Assembly: GCF_016919405.1 (NCBI RefSeq)
Contig: NZ_CP070353.1
Location: 2,783,501 to 2,847,500 of the forward strand
Length of the DNA: 64,000 nt
Reading direction: 5' to 3'
Source of the DNA: Ensifer sp. PDNC004
Lineage (GTDB): Bacteria; Pseudomonadota; Alphaproteobacteria; Rhizobiales; Rhizobiaceae
This document shows, in pieces, positions 28,815 through 38,537 of this stretch. Under the pieces are notes generated by a model. That model searched no databases. It was not told the origin of the DNA and saw nothing but the letters and a program-made list of their open reading frames with translations. Positions within the stretch are counted from its first letter, which is position 1. Each line of letters begins with the position of its first letter. Position numbers and translations under genes: made by a program.

Positions 28815-29774
28815 ATGTCCGCAAAAAGCCCCGTCATCGTCGATCTGAAGTTCATTCCAGAGGAGGTCGAGGCGGCGCTTCGCGGGGCCTTCCCGGATCG
28901 CGAGGTGATCAACCGCGCCGATGCGGTTCACCACAACCGCGATCTCTCGGGCATCGACTATGCGGTCGTCTGGAAATCGGCGCCGGACCTTTTTGAGCGG
29001 GCCCCCGATCTCAAGGTGGTGTTCTCCGGCGGCGCCGGCGTCGATCACGTGCTGACGCTGCCTGGTCTTCCCGAGGTGCCGCTGGTGCGCTTCGTCGACC
29101 AGACGCTGACGACGCGCATGAGCGAGTGGGTGGTCATGCAGTGCCTCCTGCACCTGCGCCAGCACCGCGCCTATGAGGCGCAGGCGGCGAAACGCGAATG
29201 GCGCGATCTGACCCAGCCCGAAGCGGCCGACATCACCGTCGGCGTCATGGGCATGGGCGTGCTTGGCCAGGACGCCGCCCGCAAGCTATCTACCATGGGG
29301 TTCAAAGTCATCGGCTGGTCGCGCAGCAAGCGCGACGTCGCCGGCATCGAGACCTTTGGCGGCAACGAACTCGACAGCTTCCTGGCGCGCAGCGACTTCC
29401 TCGTCGGCCTGCTGCCGCTGACGCCGGACACCCGCGGCATATTCAACCTGCGCCTGTTTGCAAAGCTTAGCCGCAATGGGCCGTTCGGCGCACCTGTCTT
29501 CATCAATGCCGGCCGCGGCGGCAGCCAGGTCGAAGCAGACATCCTGAAGGCGCTCGACAGCGGCGTGCTCGCCGGTGCCTCTCTCGACGTGTTCGAGCAA
29601 GAGCCGCTCGCCCAGGACAGCCGCTTCTGGACCCTGCCCAACGTCTACGTCACGCCGCACGTGGCGGCATCCTCCGACGTCAAGGCGCTCTTCCGCCACG
29701 TGGAGCAGCAGATCTCCCGCTTCGAAGGCGGGCAGAAGCTCGAACATGTCGTCGACAAAGTAGCCGGCTACTGA
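28815..29774 (+). CDS. 2-hydroxyacid dehydrogenase, GhrA-like
   Basis: A 319-residue NAD(P)-dependent dehydrogenase of the glyoxylate/hydroxypyruvate reductase A branch. The Rossmann loop is GVMGMGVLGQDAA, the catalytic Arg is in INAGRGG, Glu in FEQEPL and His in TPHVAASS. It starts 8 bp after yejF, so it is probably part of the yej operon. Why a hydroxyacid dehydrogenase travels with a peptide importer is unclear. Confidence 0.88.
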   Translation: MSAKSPVIVDLKFIPEEVEAALRGAFPDREVINRADAVHHNRDLSGIDYAVVWKSAPDLFERAPDLKVVFSGGAGVDHVLTLPGLPEVPLVRFVDQTLTTRMSEWVVMQCLLHLRQHRAYEAQAAKREWRDLTQPEAADITVGVMGMGVLGQDAARKLSTMGFKVIGWSRSKRDVAGIETFGGNELDSFLARSDFLVGLLPLTPDTRGIFNLRLFAKLSRNGPFGAPVFINAGRGGSQVEADILKALDSGVLAGASLDVFEQEPLAQDSRFWTLPNVYVTPHVAASSDVKALFRHVEQQISRFEGGQKLEHVVDKVAGY

Positions 29775-29915
29775 TTTAGCGAGAGCGTGGTGCAGCGCTT
29801 GCTGCGCCGAAGCTGCTGCCAGAGACGCAACGTCTGATTCCGCAAGGCGAATGGTTGTCTTGCCTCATCGGCAATGATCGAGGAAACTCGCTTCTCCGGT
29901 CCCGCTGGCAGGCGA

Positions 29916-30770
29916 TCAAGGGCGGCGATAGCCCGTCGGCTGCTCATAGAGCCAGCCGATCCGTTCGATCGAGGCTTCCAACCCTTCGCGCGCTACCGTC
30001 ATCGTGTGGCCGTTGGCATGGATCAGGGTTTCGTCGTCCTCCATCAGCGCGACGTGGCCTTTCCAGAAAACGAGGTCGCCGCGCTTGAGTTCTTCGCGCA
30101 CAATCGGTGTTCCCAGCCCCGTCGCCTGCATATCGGAATCGCGCGGCGCCTGCCTGCCGACCATCATCATCGACAATTGCACAAGACCGGAGCAATCGAT
30201 GCCGAAGCCGGAACGCCCGCCCCAGAGATAGGGCGTTTCGACGAAGCGGGCAGCGACCGAGACATAGTCTCCCGGCAAGACATTGCCGACCTCGATGCAG
30301 TGATTGGCGATGACCGCCTGGCCGCCGTCGAGCAGGAAATAGCGCGTTCCCCGGGTCTCGCGCTCATCGATAACCGTCAGCCGGCTGCCCATCGACAGCG
30401 GATAGACGGTCGGGAAACGCAGATCATGGCCGGTATAGACGAACGTGCGCGGCGCGGTCACGACATGGGTCGGGCTCTTGATAACCGGCGCCAGGCAATA
30501 TTCCGGAAGGTAGCCGACATAGCCGTCGAGGTCGGCCTTTACCCAGCACCAGCTGTTGCTGGTGTCGAGCACCCGGACCGATTCGCCGAGCAAGAGTTCG
30601 GTATCGGTGCCGCAGGCGAGATCGGGCTTGGCACGCAGCGGCGCAACCGGAACCGAGACGCGCGCAACGCTGCCCTCGACATACCGTTCAGCCTCTACGA
30701 CGCCGCGAAGGCGGCTTTCGGCAAGGTCTGGTCGATAGGCATTCAGACGGCGATCGGGCAGTGTCGACAT
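29916..30770 (-). CDS. NlpC/P60 family peptidase with SH3 domains
   Basis: A 284-residue cysteine peptidase of family C40. Two SH3b-like modules fill the N-terminal two thirds, and the NlpC/P60 domain is C-terminal with the catalytic Cys in IDCSGLVQ and His in GHVALM. Relatives cleave gamma-D-Glu-mDAP or related murein peptides. No signal peptide is seen, which fits a cytoplasmic dipeptidyl-peptidase VI type role in cell-wall peptide recycling. It follows the MarR gene by 7 bp and a leucyl aminopeptidase lies further upstream. Confidence 0.9.
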   Translation of the reverse strand: MSTLPDRRLNAYRPDLAESRLRGVVEAERYVEGSVARVSVPVAPLRAKPDLACGTDTELLLGESVRVLDTSNSWCWVKADLDGYVGYLPEYCLAPVIKSPTHVVTAPRTFVYTGHDLRFPTVYPLSMGSRLTVIDERETRGTRYFLLDGGQAVIANHCIEVGNVLPGDYVSVAARFVETPYLWGGRSGFGIDCSGLVQLSMMMVGRQAPRDSDMQATGLGTPIVREELKRGDLVFWKGHVALMEDDETLIHANGHTMTVAREGLEASIERIGWLYEQPTGYRRP

Positions 30771-30777
30771 ATCTTAC

Positions 30778-31128
30778 TCACTTCAGCTGCTTGCGGCCCT
30801 GATCAATGATCAGGTCACCGAGTTTTTCAAGATAGAGAGCACCCTCAACTGTCCTTTTGATGACGACGTTGCGGCGATCACGATCGTCGCGGACGCGATC
30901 GACAAGGCCAAGCGCGCCCATGGTATCGAGCGCGCGGGTGATGACCGGCTTGGTGACACCGAGCGTCGCTGCCAGTCCGCGCACGGTGTGCGGCGGCGGC
31001 ACGAGGTAGATCTGCAGCAGGATCGCCAGCTGCCGCAAGGTCAGGTCGCGGCTGTCGACGCGAACCTGAGCGAGCGACACCGAATGCCAAAGCCCGAGGG
31101 CCTGGGAGGGCGTTAGCTCGATCGGCAA
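30778..31128 (-). CDS. MarR-like winged-helix regulator (TTG start)
   Basis: A 116-residue MarR-type protein. The recognition region is TVRGLAATLGVTKPVITRALD, and the wing carries the RDDRDRRNV motif. The start is TTG at 31128, supported by AGGAG 6 bases upstream; the first in-frame ATG lies past residue 69 and would destroy the DNA-binding domain. It sits between the leucyl aminopeptidase and NlpC/P60 genes on the same strand. Confidence 0.85.
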   Translation of the reverse strand: MPIELTPSQALGLWHSVSLAQVRVDSRDLTLRQLAILLQIYLVPPPHTVRGLAATLGVTKPVITRALDTMGALGLVDRVRDDRDRRNVVIKRTVEGALYLEKLGDLIIDQGRKQLK

Positions 31129-31215
31129 TGGCAGCTCCTACGCAAGATACAGATCCGCCACGATAGCGGCGGATCGTTACGCAAGCGTTTCTTTGCCGGT
31201 TCCGCCTGGCTGCGG

Positions 31216-32607
31216 TTACTTCGCCATCTTCTGGACGTGCTGATAGAGCGCGCGGATCGCCTGCGCCTCCCCGCCAACCGTCGAATGCGGACGCTCGGAC
31301 GGAGCCCATCCGAAGATATCGAAGTGCACCCAGCTCTTGGCGTTGGTGACGAAGCGCCGGAGGAAGAGTGCCGCGGTGATCGATCCGGCCATGCCGCCCG
31401 CCGGCGCGTTGGTCAGGTCTGCGATACGGGCCGAGACATCCTTGTCGTAGCCGTTATAGAGCGGCATCCGCCACATCGGATCGTCGACCTCGAGGCTTGC
31501 TTCCGTGAGATCATGGGCGAGATCGGCATCGTCGGTAAAGAAGGGCGGCAGATCCGGACCGAGCGCGACGCGGGCGGCACCGGTCAGCGTCGCCATGTCG
31601 ACGAGCAGATCGGTCTTTTCCTCGTCTGCATAGGCGAGTGCGTCGGCGAGGATCAACCGGCCCTCGGCATCGGTGTTGTCGATCTGAACGGTCAGGCCCT
31701 TGCGGCTGCGGTAGATGTCGCCGGGCCGGAAGGCGTTGGCCGAGATCGAGTTTTCGACCACCGGCACGATGACGCGCAGATCCACCTTGAGCTTGGCGTC
31801 CATGATCATCAGCGCCAGGCCAAGCACGTTGGCGGCACCGCCCATGTCCTTCTTCATCAGGAGCATGGAGGCCGACGGCTTGATGTCGAGACCACCGGTA
31901 TCGAAGCAGACGCCCTTGCCGACGAGCGTTACCTTCTTGTGGCCCTTTTTGCCCCAGCGCAGCTCCAGCAGACGCGGAGCCTCGGCGCTGGCGCGGCCGA
32001 CGGTGTGGACCAGCGGGAAATTCTGCGTCAGCAGCGCCTCGCCCGTAATGACCGAAACATCGGCCTTGTAGTGGGCGGCTAGCGCACGGAACGCCGCTTC
32101 GAGCGCTTCCGGCCCCATGTCGTTGGTCGGCGTGTTGATAAGGTCACGGGCAAGGAACACGCCGGCGAGCTGGCGCTTGATATCGGTTGCGTCCGCATCT
32201 GCCGGAATGAGCAGCGTGGGCGGTTCGCCCTTGGCGGACTTGTAGCGCTCGAAGCGATAGGAGCCGAGGCCGTAGCCGAGCGCGAGCCGGTTGGCCGTCA
32301 GCGGCGCCGTTTCGATATGCCATTTGCCCGCCGGCAGCGCTCGCGCCAGCTTGCCGGCCAGGAACGGGGCTTCCGACGGATTGCTGCCGAGGCCGAAGAG
32401 CGCGCCGCCGAGATGGCCGTCGGCGGACGGGATCAACAGCACCGCGCCGGAATCGGCCGTGAAGCCTGCCTTGCGCGCCCAGTCCAAAGCGATCGGGTCG
32501 ATCGTCCCCGTCTCGATATGCGCCGGCGTGACGGCGAAGATCGGCAGGGTCTTGCCGGCGCTGGTGTTGAACGGCGACGGCCGCTCGATGAACTGATAGG
32601 GGGCCAT
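31216..32607 (-). CDS. Leucyl aminopeptidase family protein (M17)
   Basis: A 463-residue cytosolic dinuclear-metal aminopeptidase. The signature NTDAEGRLILADAL is intact, and the metal/Lys region is VGKGVCFDTGGLDIKPSASM followed by MKKDMGGAA. It cleaves N-terminal residues, including from peptides released by murein or imported by Yej. The start at 32607 precedes the family N-terminal domain. It lies 87 bp upstream of the MarR gene. Confidence 0.93.
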   Translation of the reverse strand: MAPYQFIERPSPFNTSAGKTLPIFAVTPAHIETGTIDPIALDWARKAGFTADSGAVLLIPSADGHLGGALFGLGSNPSEAPFLAGKLARALPAGKWHIETAPLTANRLALGYGLGSYRFERYKSAKGEPPTLLIPADADATDIKRQLAGVFLARDLINTPTNDMGPEALEAAFRALAAHYKADVSVITGEALLTQNFPLVHTVGRASAEAPRLLELRWGKKGHKKVTLVGKGVCFDTGGLDIKPSASMLLMKKDMGGAANVLGLALMIMDAKLKVDLRVIVPVVENSISANAFRPGDIYRSRKGLTVQIDNTDAEGRLILADALAYADEEKTDLLVDMATLTGAARVALGPDLPPFFTDDADLAHDLTEASLEVDDPMWRMPLYNGYDKDVSARIADLTNAPAGGMAGSITAALFLRRFVTNAKSWVHFDIFGWAPSERPHSTVGGEAQAIRALYQHVQKMAK

Positions 32608-32642
32608 GAAAGTCCTCGGCTGACAGAGATGGAATCGCGCCA

Positions 32643-32657
32643 TTAACGCTCTGTTAG
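32643..32657 (+). promoter_or_regulatory. CtrA-like box upstream of tadD
   Basis: TTAA-N7-TTAG matches the CtrA consensus TTAA-N7-TTAA with one mismatch, and another GTTAAC follows 2 bp later. It is 82-96 bp before the tadD ATG. Single matches like this occur by chance, so it needs binding data. Confidence 0.35.
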
Positions 32658-32738
32658 GGTTAACAGATTATTGCTGGAGTGAAAGTTGCGCCGGTGTTGT
32701 CTGAAGTTCAGGTGCGCGAATGCATGCTGGGGACACAC

Positions 32739-33563
32739 ATGGCCAAATATACGACCTCATCCTCGAAACACGCCCGTTTCTTGCAGGGCGCGGCAATCGC
32801 GCTGGTGGCGCTTGCCCTTGCCGGCTGCGCCAACCAGCCGAAGAAGGAACTGACGACGGGGTCGATCTCCAGAACGTCGAAACCGGTGCAGTCCATGACC
32901 GCGACCGAGCTTTCGGCCGCTGCCGAAAGCATCGGCCAGGCCTACGAGAAGAACCCCAAAGACCGCGAAGCGGGGCTCAACTACGCCAATCTCTTGCGCA
33001 TGACCGGCCGCAACGAACAGGCGCTTGCGGTGATGCAGCAGGTCGCGATCAACCATCCGTCCGACCGCGAAGTGCTCGGCGCCTACGGCAAGGCCCAGGC
33101 CGCCGCCGGCCAGCTCGAGCAGGCGCTTGCGACGATCGGCCGGGCGCAGACGCCCGACCGTCCGGACTGGAAGCTGAAATCGGCCGAGGGCGCGATCCTC
33201 GACCAGCTGGGCCGCGCCCAGGAAGCACGGCTGCGCTACCGCGAGGCCCTCGAGCTCAAGCCGAACGAGCCGTCGGTGCTCTCCAATCTCGGCATGTCAT
33301 ACCTTTTGACCAAGGACCTTCGCACCGCCGAAACCTATCTCAAGTCTGCGGCAAGCCAGCCCGGCGCCGATAGCAGCGTGCGGCAGAACCTTGCGCTCGC
33401 CGTCGGCCTTCAGGGCCGCTTCCAGGAAGCAGAGACGATCGCCCGCCAGGAGCTTTCCAGCGAGCAGGCCGAAGCGAACGTCGCCTATCTGCGCTCGATG
33501 CTGTCGCAGCAGGGCGCATGGAAAGAGCTCGCCAAAGCCGACGACAAGAAGGTCGCCAACTAA
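32739..33563 (+). CDS. tadD: TadD-like tetratricopeptide lipoprotein of the Flp pilus
   Basis: A 274-residue outer-membrane lipoprotein. The signal peptide ends in a lipobox LAGC (27-30). About five TPR-like helix pairs follow (for example AGLNYANLLRMTGRNEQALAV and SVLSNLGMSYLLTKDLRTAET). TadD helps assemble the secretin and pilus. It is convergent with the tadC end of the pilus operon, across a 167-bp gap that holds one weak 7-bp hairpin (33662-33687). The ATG at 32739 is chosen for the signal peptide. Confidence 0.88.
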   Translation: MAKYTTSSSKHARFLQGAAIALVALALAGCANQPKKELTTGSISRTSKPVQSMTATELSAAAESIGQAYEKNPKDREAGLNYANLLRMTGRNEQALAVMQQVAINHPSDREVLGAYGKAQAAAGQLEQALATIGRAQTPDRPDWKLKSAEGAILDQLGRAQEARLRYREALELKPNEPSVLSNLGMSYLLTKDLRTAETYLKSAASQPGADSSVRQNLALAVGLQGRFQEAETIARQELSSEQAEANVAYLRSMLSQQGAWKELAKADDKKVAN

Positions 33564-33730
33564 AGGCGAACCGCATTCTTCGGAGACGCCCTTGCCGCCT
33601 CCAGGCTTCCGATCTACTGCCTAAACAGTCCGCGAGGCGCGCCGCACACATTCGCGCGGCATGCCTGTCTACGGCTGCGCACAGGCAATCCTCTGACGAT
33701 GATTGAGCGCTGCCGGCGGCGCGCCGCTGC

Positions 33731-34717
33731 CTAGAACTTGTCGGCGACCTGGATGCCCGCCGGTCCAAGAATGACCGCGACCAGTACCGGCAGGAAGAAC
33801 AGGATCATCGGCACGGTAAGCTTCGGCGGCAGGGCGGCCGCCTTCTTCTCGGCTGCGGTCATGCGCTGGTCGCGGCTTTCCTGTGCAAGCACGCGCAGGG
33901 CCTGGGCGATCGGCGTGCCGTAGCGGTCCGCCTGGATCAGCGCCTGGACCACGGATTTGACCTCATCGAGGCCGGTGCGCTGACCGAGATTTTCAAGCGC
34001 AACCCGGCGCTCGGGCAGGAACGACAGTTCCGCCGTCGTCAGCACCAACTCTTCCGCAAGCTGCTGCGACTGCGACGCCACTTCGTCGGCGACGCGGCGC
34101 ATGCCCAGTTCCATCGACACGCCCGATTCGACGCAGATCAGCAGAAGGTCAAGCGCGTCCGGCCAGGCCCGGCGTATAGACGCCTGGCGCTTGGAGATCG
34201 CATTGGTCACGATGATGTTCGGCGCGTAGAAGCCCAGATAGGCGAAGCCGATCGCGAAGAACAGCCGCACCATGAACGGTTTGTCGACAAAGTTGCCGAG
34301 GACGAAGATGTAGACGAGCGCGATGAGCAGGAACAGGAAGGGCAGGCAGAAGCGCGCGAACAGGAAGGTGTTGAGCGCGTTCTGCGAGCGGAAGCCGGCC
34401 ATTTTCAGCCGGTTGACGGTGTTGTCGTCGACAAGCGCGGAGCGCAGATTGAGGCGTTCGACGATCTGCCGGATGGAGGCGTTGTTCTGCCCGCGCAGGC
34501 TTGCCCTGCCGTTCTGTACCTCGGCGGCAAGCCGCGCGCGTTCGCGCGCCCGGATCTGCTCGCGCTCAGTGGCAACGGACTTCATCCGCTTGCCGAGGTC
34601 ACCGCGATCGAACAGCGGCACGATCAGCGAATAGAAGGTCGCGAGCACGGCGAGCGAAACCAGGACGGCGATGACGACGTTCGGATCGGTCAGGGTCTTG
34701 ATCAGGTTCGTGCTCAT
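33731..34717 (-). CDS. tadC: Type II secretion F-family pilus protein TadC
   Basis: A 328-residue inner-membrane platform protein with one N-terminal helix, a cytoplasmic four-helix T2SSF domain (about residues 180-300) and a C-terminal helix. The T2SSF region includes LDLLLICVESGVSMELGMRR. With TadB it forms the base that couples CpaF ATPase to pilin extrusion. The start at 34717 is 11 bp after the tadB stop. Confidence 0.92.
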   Translation of the reverse strand: MSTNLIKTLTDPNVVIAVLVSLAVLATFYSLIVPLFDRGDLGKRMKSVATEREQIRARERARLAAEVQNGRASLRGQNNASIRQIVERLNLRSALVDDNTVNRLKMAGFRSQNALNTFLFARFCLPFLFLLIALVYIFVLGNFVDKPFMVRLFFAIGFAYLGFYAPNIIVTNAISKRQASIRRAWPDALDLLLICVESGVSMELGMRRVADEVASQSQQLAEELVLTTAELSFLPERRVALENLGQRTGLDEVKSVVQALIQADRYGTPIAQALRVLAQESRDQRMTAAEKKAAALPPKLTVPMILFFLPVLVAVILGPAGIQVADKF

Positions 34718-34728
34718 CGACGCGCCCC

Positions 34729-35739
34729 TCAGATGTCGAAGTTGATCATGTTGCGCATCACCCAGATGCCGATGCTCATCCAGAACAGGCCGGCACCGAT
34801 GATCAGATGACCGCGCGGGTCGGTGAAAAGCACCATCATGTAGGCGGGCGATGTCAGGTAGACCAAGAGCGCGACGATGAACGGCAGGGCGCCGATGATG
34901 CAAGCCGAGGCCTTGGCTTCCATCGACATGGCGCTGACCTTTGCCCGCATTTTCTTGCGCTCACGCAGGACCTTGGACAGGTTGCCGAGGGCTTCCGATA
35001 GGTTACCGCCCGCCTGCGCCTGGATGGCGATCACGATGGCGAAGAAATTCACCTCCGGCAGAGGAATGCTGTTGACCATGCGGGCGCAGGCCTCGGTCAC
35101 GCTCAGGCCCACCTGCTGGGATTCGACCACGCGGCGAAACTCGGTCTTGACCGGCTCCTGACCGTCGGCGGCGATGAGACGCAACGCGTCGTTCAAGGGA
35201 AGGCCCGACTTGATCGAGCGGACCATGACCTCGAGCGCGTTCGGGAACTCCTCGAGAAACTTCTTGCAGCGCCGCTTGATCAGGTAGCCGATGAACCAGC
35301 GCGGCAGGCCGAGACCGGCCACCAGGCCAAAGCCGGCGGCAATGGCAAGCCCGGCCCCCGCCATCAACACGACAAGAAAAGCAAAGAAGCCGAAAAGTGC
35401 ACTGAACAGATAGAAGCGCCCGATGGAGATCGACAGGTCCGCCTGTGTCAGACGCACCTTCATCGAAGGAGCAGTCTTGGCCGAGCGCTCCTGCTGTTTC
35501 TTTTCCAGCTCCTTCAGCGAATCCTGGACGGATTTTCGCCGTTTCGACAATTCGCTCACGCGGTCGCGCGCAGCCTTCATCTTGGCGCGGTCGGTTTCCG
35601 CTGCGCTGATCTTGCGCACGCGGCCTTCCGCCTTCTTTTCGCTTTCGATGCGCGAGAACAGCAGGCCGTAGGCAAGCGCCGCCGCCGATATGGCGACGAG
35701 GGCCGCGAGTGCCAGAACGGTGATGTCTATCCCGAACAT
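34729..35739 (-). CDS. tadB: Type II secretion F-family pilus protein TadB
   Basis: A 336-residue inner-membrane protein paired with TadC. After an N-terminal helix there is a charged, likely coiled-coil segment (about 40-95), two helices, then the T2SSF domain with ALEVMVRSIKSGLPLNDALR, and two C-terminal helices. It starts 8 bp after the cpaF stop, in one operon. Confidence 0.93.
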   Translation of the reverse strand: MFGIDITVLALAALVAISAAALAYGLLFSRIESEKKAEGRVRKISAAETDRAKMKAARDRVSELSKRRKSVQDSLKELEKKQQERSAKTAPSMKVRLTQADLSISIGRFYLFSALFGFFAFLVVLMAGAGLAIAAGFGLVAGLGLPRWFIGYLIKRRCKKFLEEFPNALEVMVRSIKSGLPLNDALRLIAADGQEPVKTEFRRVVESQQVGLSVTEACARMVNSIPLPEVNFFAIVIAIQAQAGGNLSEALGNLSKVLRERKKMRAKVSAMSMEAKASACIIGALPFIVALLVYLTSPAYMMVLFTDPRGHLIIGAGLFWMSIGIWVMRNMINFDI

Positions 35740-35747
35740 CCCAGCTC

Positions 35748-37214
35748 CTAGCCCTTGTCCATCGCGTCGAGGGTCGCTGCCAGGCGCTTGTCCTCGTTGA
35801 AGTAACGGGCACGATCCCAGAAATGCGGCCGGCCGATGCCGGTCGACATGTGGCGGCCGATAATCCGTCCGCCGGCGTCTTCACCGTCAATCTCGTAGCG
35901 CATCAGGTCCTGGGTGATGATCACGTCGCCTTCCATGCCCACCACCTCGGTGATGTGGGTGATGCGGCGGGACCCGTCGCGAAGGCGGGACGCCTGGATG
36001 ATCACGTCCACCGATCCGGCGATGATCTCGCGCACGGTCTTTGCCGGCAGCGTATAGCCGCCCAAAGCGATCATCGACTCCATACGACTCAGGCATTCGC
36101 GCGGCGTGTTGGCGTGGATCGTCCCCATCGAACCGTCATGGCCGGTGTTCATCGCCTGCAGCAGGTCGAAGACTTCCGGGCCGCGCACTTCGCCGACGAT
36201 GATGCGTTCGGGGCGCATGCGCAGGCAGTTCTTGATGAGATCGCGCATGGTGATCTCGCCTTCGCCTTCGATATTCGGCGGGCGGGTTTCGAGGCGCACG
36301 ACATGCGGCTGCTGCAACTGCAATTCGGCCGTGTCTTCGCAGGTGATCACCCGCTCATCCGTGTCGATGTAGCGCGTCAGGCAATTGAGCAGCGTCGTCT
36401 TGCCCGAACCCGTGCCGCCCGAAATGACGATGTTGCAGCGGACGCGGCCGATGATCTGCAGGAGAACAGAGCCCTCTTGCGTGATCGAACCGAAGCGGAC
36501 CAACTGTTCGAGCGTCAGCTTGTCCTTCTTGAACTTGCGGATGGTCAGCGCCGTGCCGTCGATGGCGAGCGGCGGGGCGATGACGTTGACGCGGGACCCA
36601 TCCGGCAGGCGCGCGTCGCAGATCGGGCTCGATTCATCGACGCGACGGCCGACCTGGCCGACGATGCGCTGGCAGATCGACAGAAGCTGCGCGTTGTCGC
36701 GAAACCGGATTTCCGATTCCTGCACCTTGCCGGAAACTTCGATGAAGGTCTGGCCGGCACCATTGACCATGATGTCGGCGATGTCGTCGCGGGCAAGCAG
36801 CGGCTCGAGCGGACCGTAGCCCAGAACGTCGTTGCAGATATCGTCGAGCAGTTCCTCCTGCTCGGAGATCGACATCGCGAAATTCTTGATCGTGATGATG
36901 TCGTTGACGATATCGCGGATTTCCTCGCGCGCGCTCTCCGTATCGAGCTTGGCGAGCTGCGACAGGTCGATCGTGTCGATCAGCGCGGAAAAGACCTGCG
37001 ATTTGGTGTCGTAATAGTCTTCCGTTCGCGCCTGCCGCCGCCTTGCCGGCGGGGCGGGCGTCGGCAATCTCGCGCCAGCGGAGGGTGTATCGGCGAGAAC
37101 CGGAACGGCGCGCTCGACCACCGGCGCTTGCACCGCAGCCACGATCGGCGGCGGGGCGGAAACCGGGGTGCCGCCGCCTTTACCGAAGCCTTCGTTTCCG
37201 CGCTTGCCAAACAT
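35748..37214 (-). CDS. cpaF: Pilus assembly ATPase CpaF/TadA
   Basis: A 488-residue hexameric secretion ATPase (PilT/VirB11 superfamily) that powers Flp pilus assembly. Walker A is GGTGSGKTT, the Asp/His boxes follow ([21 protein letters not shown]), and Walker B is RIIVGEVRG. The Pro-rich N-terminal 60 residues are variable. It lies between cpaE and tadB on one strand. Confidence 0.96.
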   Translation of the reverse strand: MFGKRGNEGFGKGGGTPVSAPPPIVAAVQAPVVERAVPVLADTPSAGARLPTPAPPARRRQARTEDYYDTKSQVFSALIDTIDLSQLAKLDTESAREEIRDIVNDIITIKNFAMSISEQEELLDDICNDVLGYGPLEPLLARDDIADIMVNGAGQTFIEVSGKVQESEIRFRDNAQLLSICQRIVGQVGRRVDESSPICDARLPDGSRVNVIAPPLAIDGTALTIRKFKKDKLTLEQLVRFGSITQEGSVLLQIIGRVRCNIVISGGTGSGKTTLLNCLTRYIDTDERVITCEDTAELQLQQPHVVRLETRPPNIEGEGEITMRDLIKNCLRMRPERIIVGEVRGPEVFDLLQAMNTGHDGSMGTIHANTPRECLSRMESMIALGGYTLPAKTVREIIAGSVDVIIQASRLRDGSRRITHITEVVGMEGDVIITQDLMRYEIDGEDAGGRIIGRHMSTGIGRPHFWDRARYFNEDKRLAATLDAMDKG

Positions 37215-37232
37215 CTGGGTAATCCTACGTTC

Positions 37233-38519
37233 CTATTTTCTGCCGAGCGCTGCGAGCATCTTGCCAAGGCCGCCGCGCCGCGCCTTCTTCATCGTCACGC
37301 GGCCGGTCAGGAGATGTGCGAGCTGCGAGAAGGTTTCGGCGGCCGGCGCTTTCTTGTCGATTTCGGCAATCATCCGCCCGCTGTTCGAAGCGTTTCCGAA
37401 CAAGGCCGCGTCGAAGGGAATGATGGCTGCCGCTTCGATTTCCAGCGAATCGCAGAACTCGTTGGCGGCAATCTCCGGCCGCTTCGGCATGCCGACCTGG
37501 TTCAGCACCAGATGGGGCGGCTTGTCGTTCGGGCGTAGCCTCTTCATGGCATCGAGCAGGTTCTTGGTGTTGCGCAGGCTGGCAAGGTCGGGGATCGCCG
37601 TGATCACCACCTCGTCGGCTTCGCCGAGCACGGAGCGCGTCCAGTCCGTCCACAGATGCGGGATGTCGAGAACGGAAACCGGAGCGCTACGCTGAAGGAT
37701 CTCGAGGATCGGGTGGAAAGCTCCGGTCTCGAAATCATAGGCGCGGTCGAGCATCGACGGTGCGGCAAGCAGCGACAGGTGCTCGGAGCATTTGGTCAGC
37801 AGGCGATCGAGGAACACCTCGTCCAGGCGCTCCGGCGCAAAAACCGCTTCGGCAATGCCCTGCGGCGGATCCTGGTCGAAATCGATGTTGGCCGTGCCGT
37901 AGGGCAAGTCGAGATCGGCGAGAATGGTCTCGGTCGAAAACAGGCTGGAGATGCCCCAGGCGCAATTGTGCGCAATCACGGACGATCCGCAGCCGCCCTT
38001 CGCACCGATAAAGGCGATGCTTCGCCCCAAGGGTTCGGCATCCGGGTCGACGAAGATCGCCGACACGGCCGTGAGAATATCCGGCATCGATACCGGCGCG
38101 ACCATGTATTCGGAAATGCCGTTGCGGATGAGTTCGCGGTAGAGCCCGATATCGTTGTGCTTGCCAACGAGGATCACCTTGGTGCTGGGGTCGCAAACCT
38201 CAGCCAGCGGCGCCAGTTCCGTCAGCAGCGACCGCGGCTCCGTCGCCGTCTCGAGAATGATCAGGTTGGGCGTCGGTACTGTCGCAAACATGTTCGCGGC
38301 GGCGTCGATGCTGCCGCTGTTGATGCGCAGGCTCACCTTCGCCATGCGTCGATCCTGCCCGCAGCGCTCCATCAGCCGCAACATCGCGTTGCTTTCGCAA
38401 AACGCGTGGATCGAAATCCGCGGCAGCGGCCGAACCTGCTCCAGATCGCTCGTGCGCGCATCGAAGGACGGGTCGTCCCCCTCGGCGCCAGTTTCGATCC
38501 TGTAATCGATGGTACTCAT
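37233..38519 (-). CDS. cpaE: Pilus localisation ATPase CpaE/TadZ
   Basis: A 428-residue protein with an N-terminal receiver-like domain (to about 160) and a MinD/ParA-like domain. The P-loop is atypical: GAKGGCGSS (172-180) has no GKT lysine, as is common in CpaE/TadZ, and so ATP hydrolysis may be weak. In Caulobacter CpaE places the pilus machine at the pole. The gene sits between cpaD and cpaF. Confidence 0.92.
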   Translation of the reverse strand: MSTIDYRIETGAEGDDPSFDARTSDLEQVRPLPRISIHAFCESNAMLRLMERCGQDRRMAKVSLRINSGSIDAAANMFATVPTPNLIILETATEPRSLLTELAPLAEVCDPSTKVILVGKHNDIGLYRELIRNGISEYMVAPVSMPDILTAVSAIFVDPDAEPLGRSIAFIGAKGGCGSSVIAHNCAWGISSLFSTETILADLDLPYGTANIDFDQDPPQGIAEAVFAPERLDEVFLDRLLTKCSEHLSLLAAPSMLDRAYDFETGAFHPILEILQRSAPVSVLDIPHLWTDWTRSVLGEADEVVITAIPDLASLRNTKNLLDAMKRLRPNDKPPHLVLNQVGMPKRPEIAANEFCDSLEIEAAAIIPFDAALFGNASNSGRMIAEIDKKAPAAETFSQLAHLLTGRVTMKKARRGGLGKMLAALGRK

Positions 38520-38537
38520 CTTTTCATCCAGCCGATA

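Noticed and set aside
35823..37538. Open frame of 571 codons antisense to cpaF
   Set aside because: cpaF is intact with Walker motifs; the antisense product is rich in Asp, Arg and His with no domain.
37233..38519. CpaE as a gene broken in its P-loop
   Set aside because: Absence of the GKT lysine is normal for the CpaE/TadZ family, so it is not a sign of decay.
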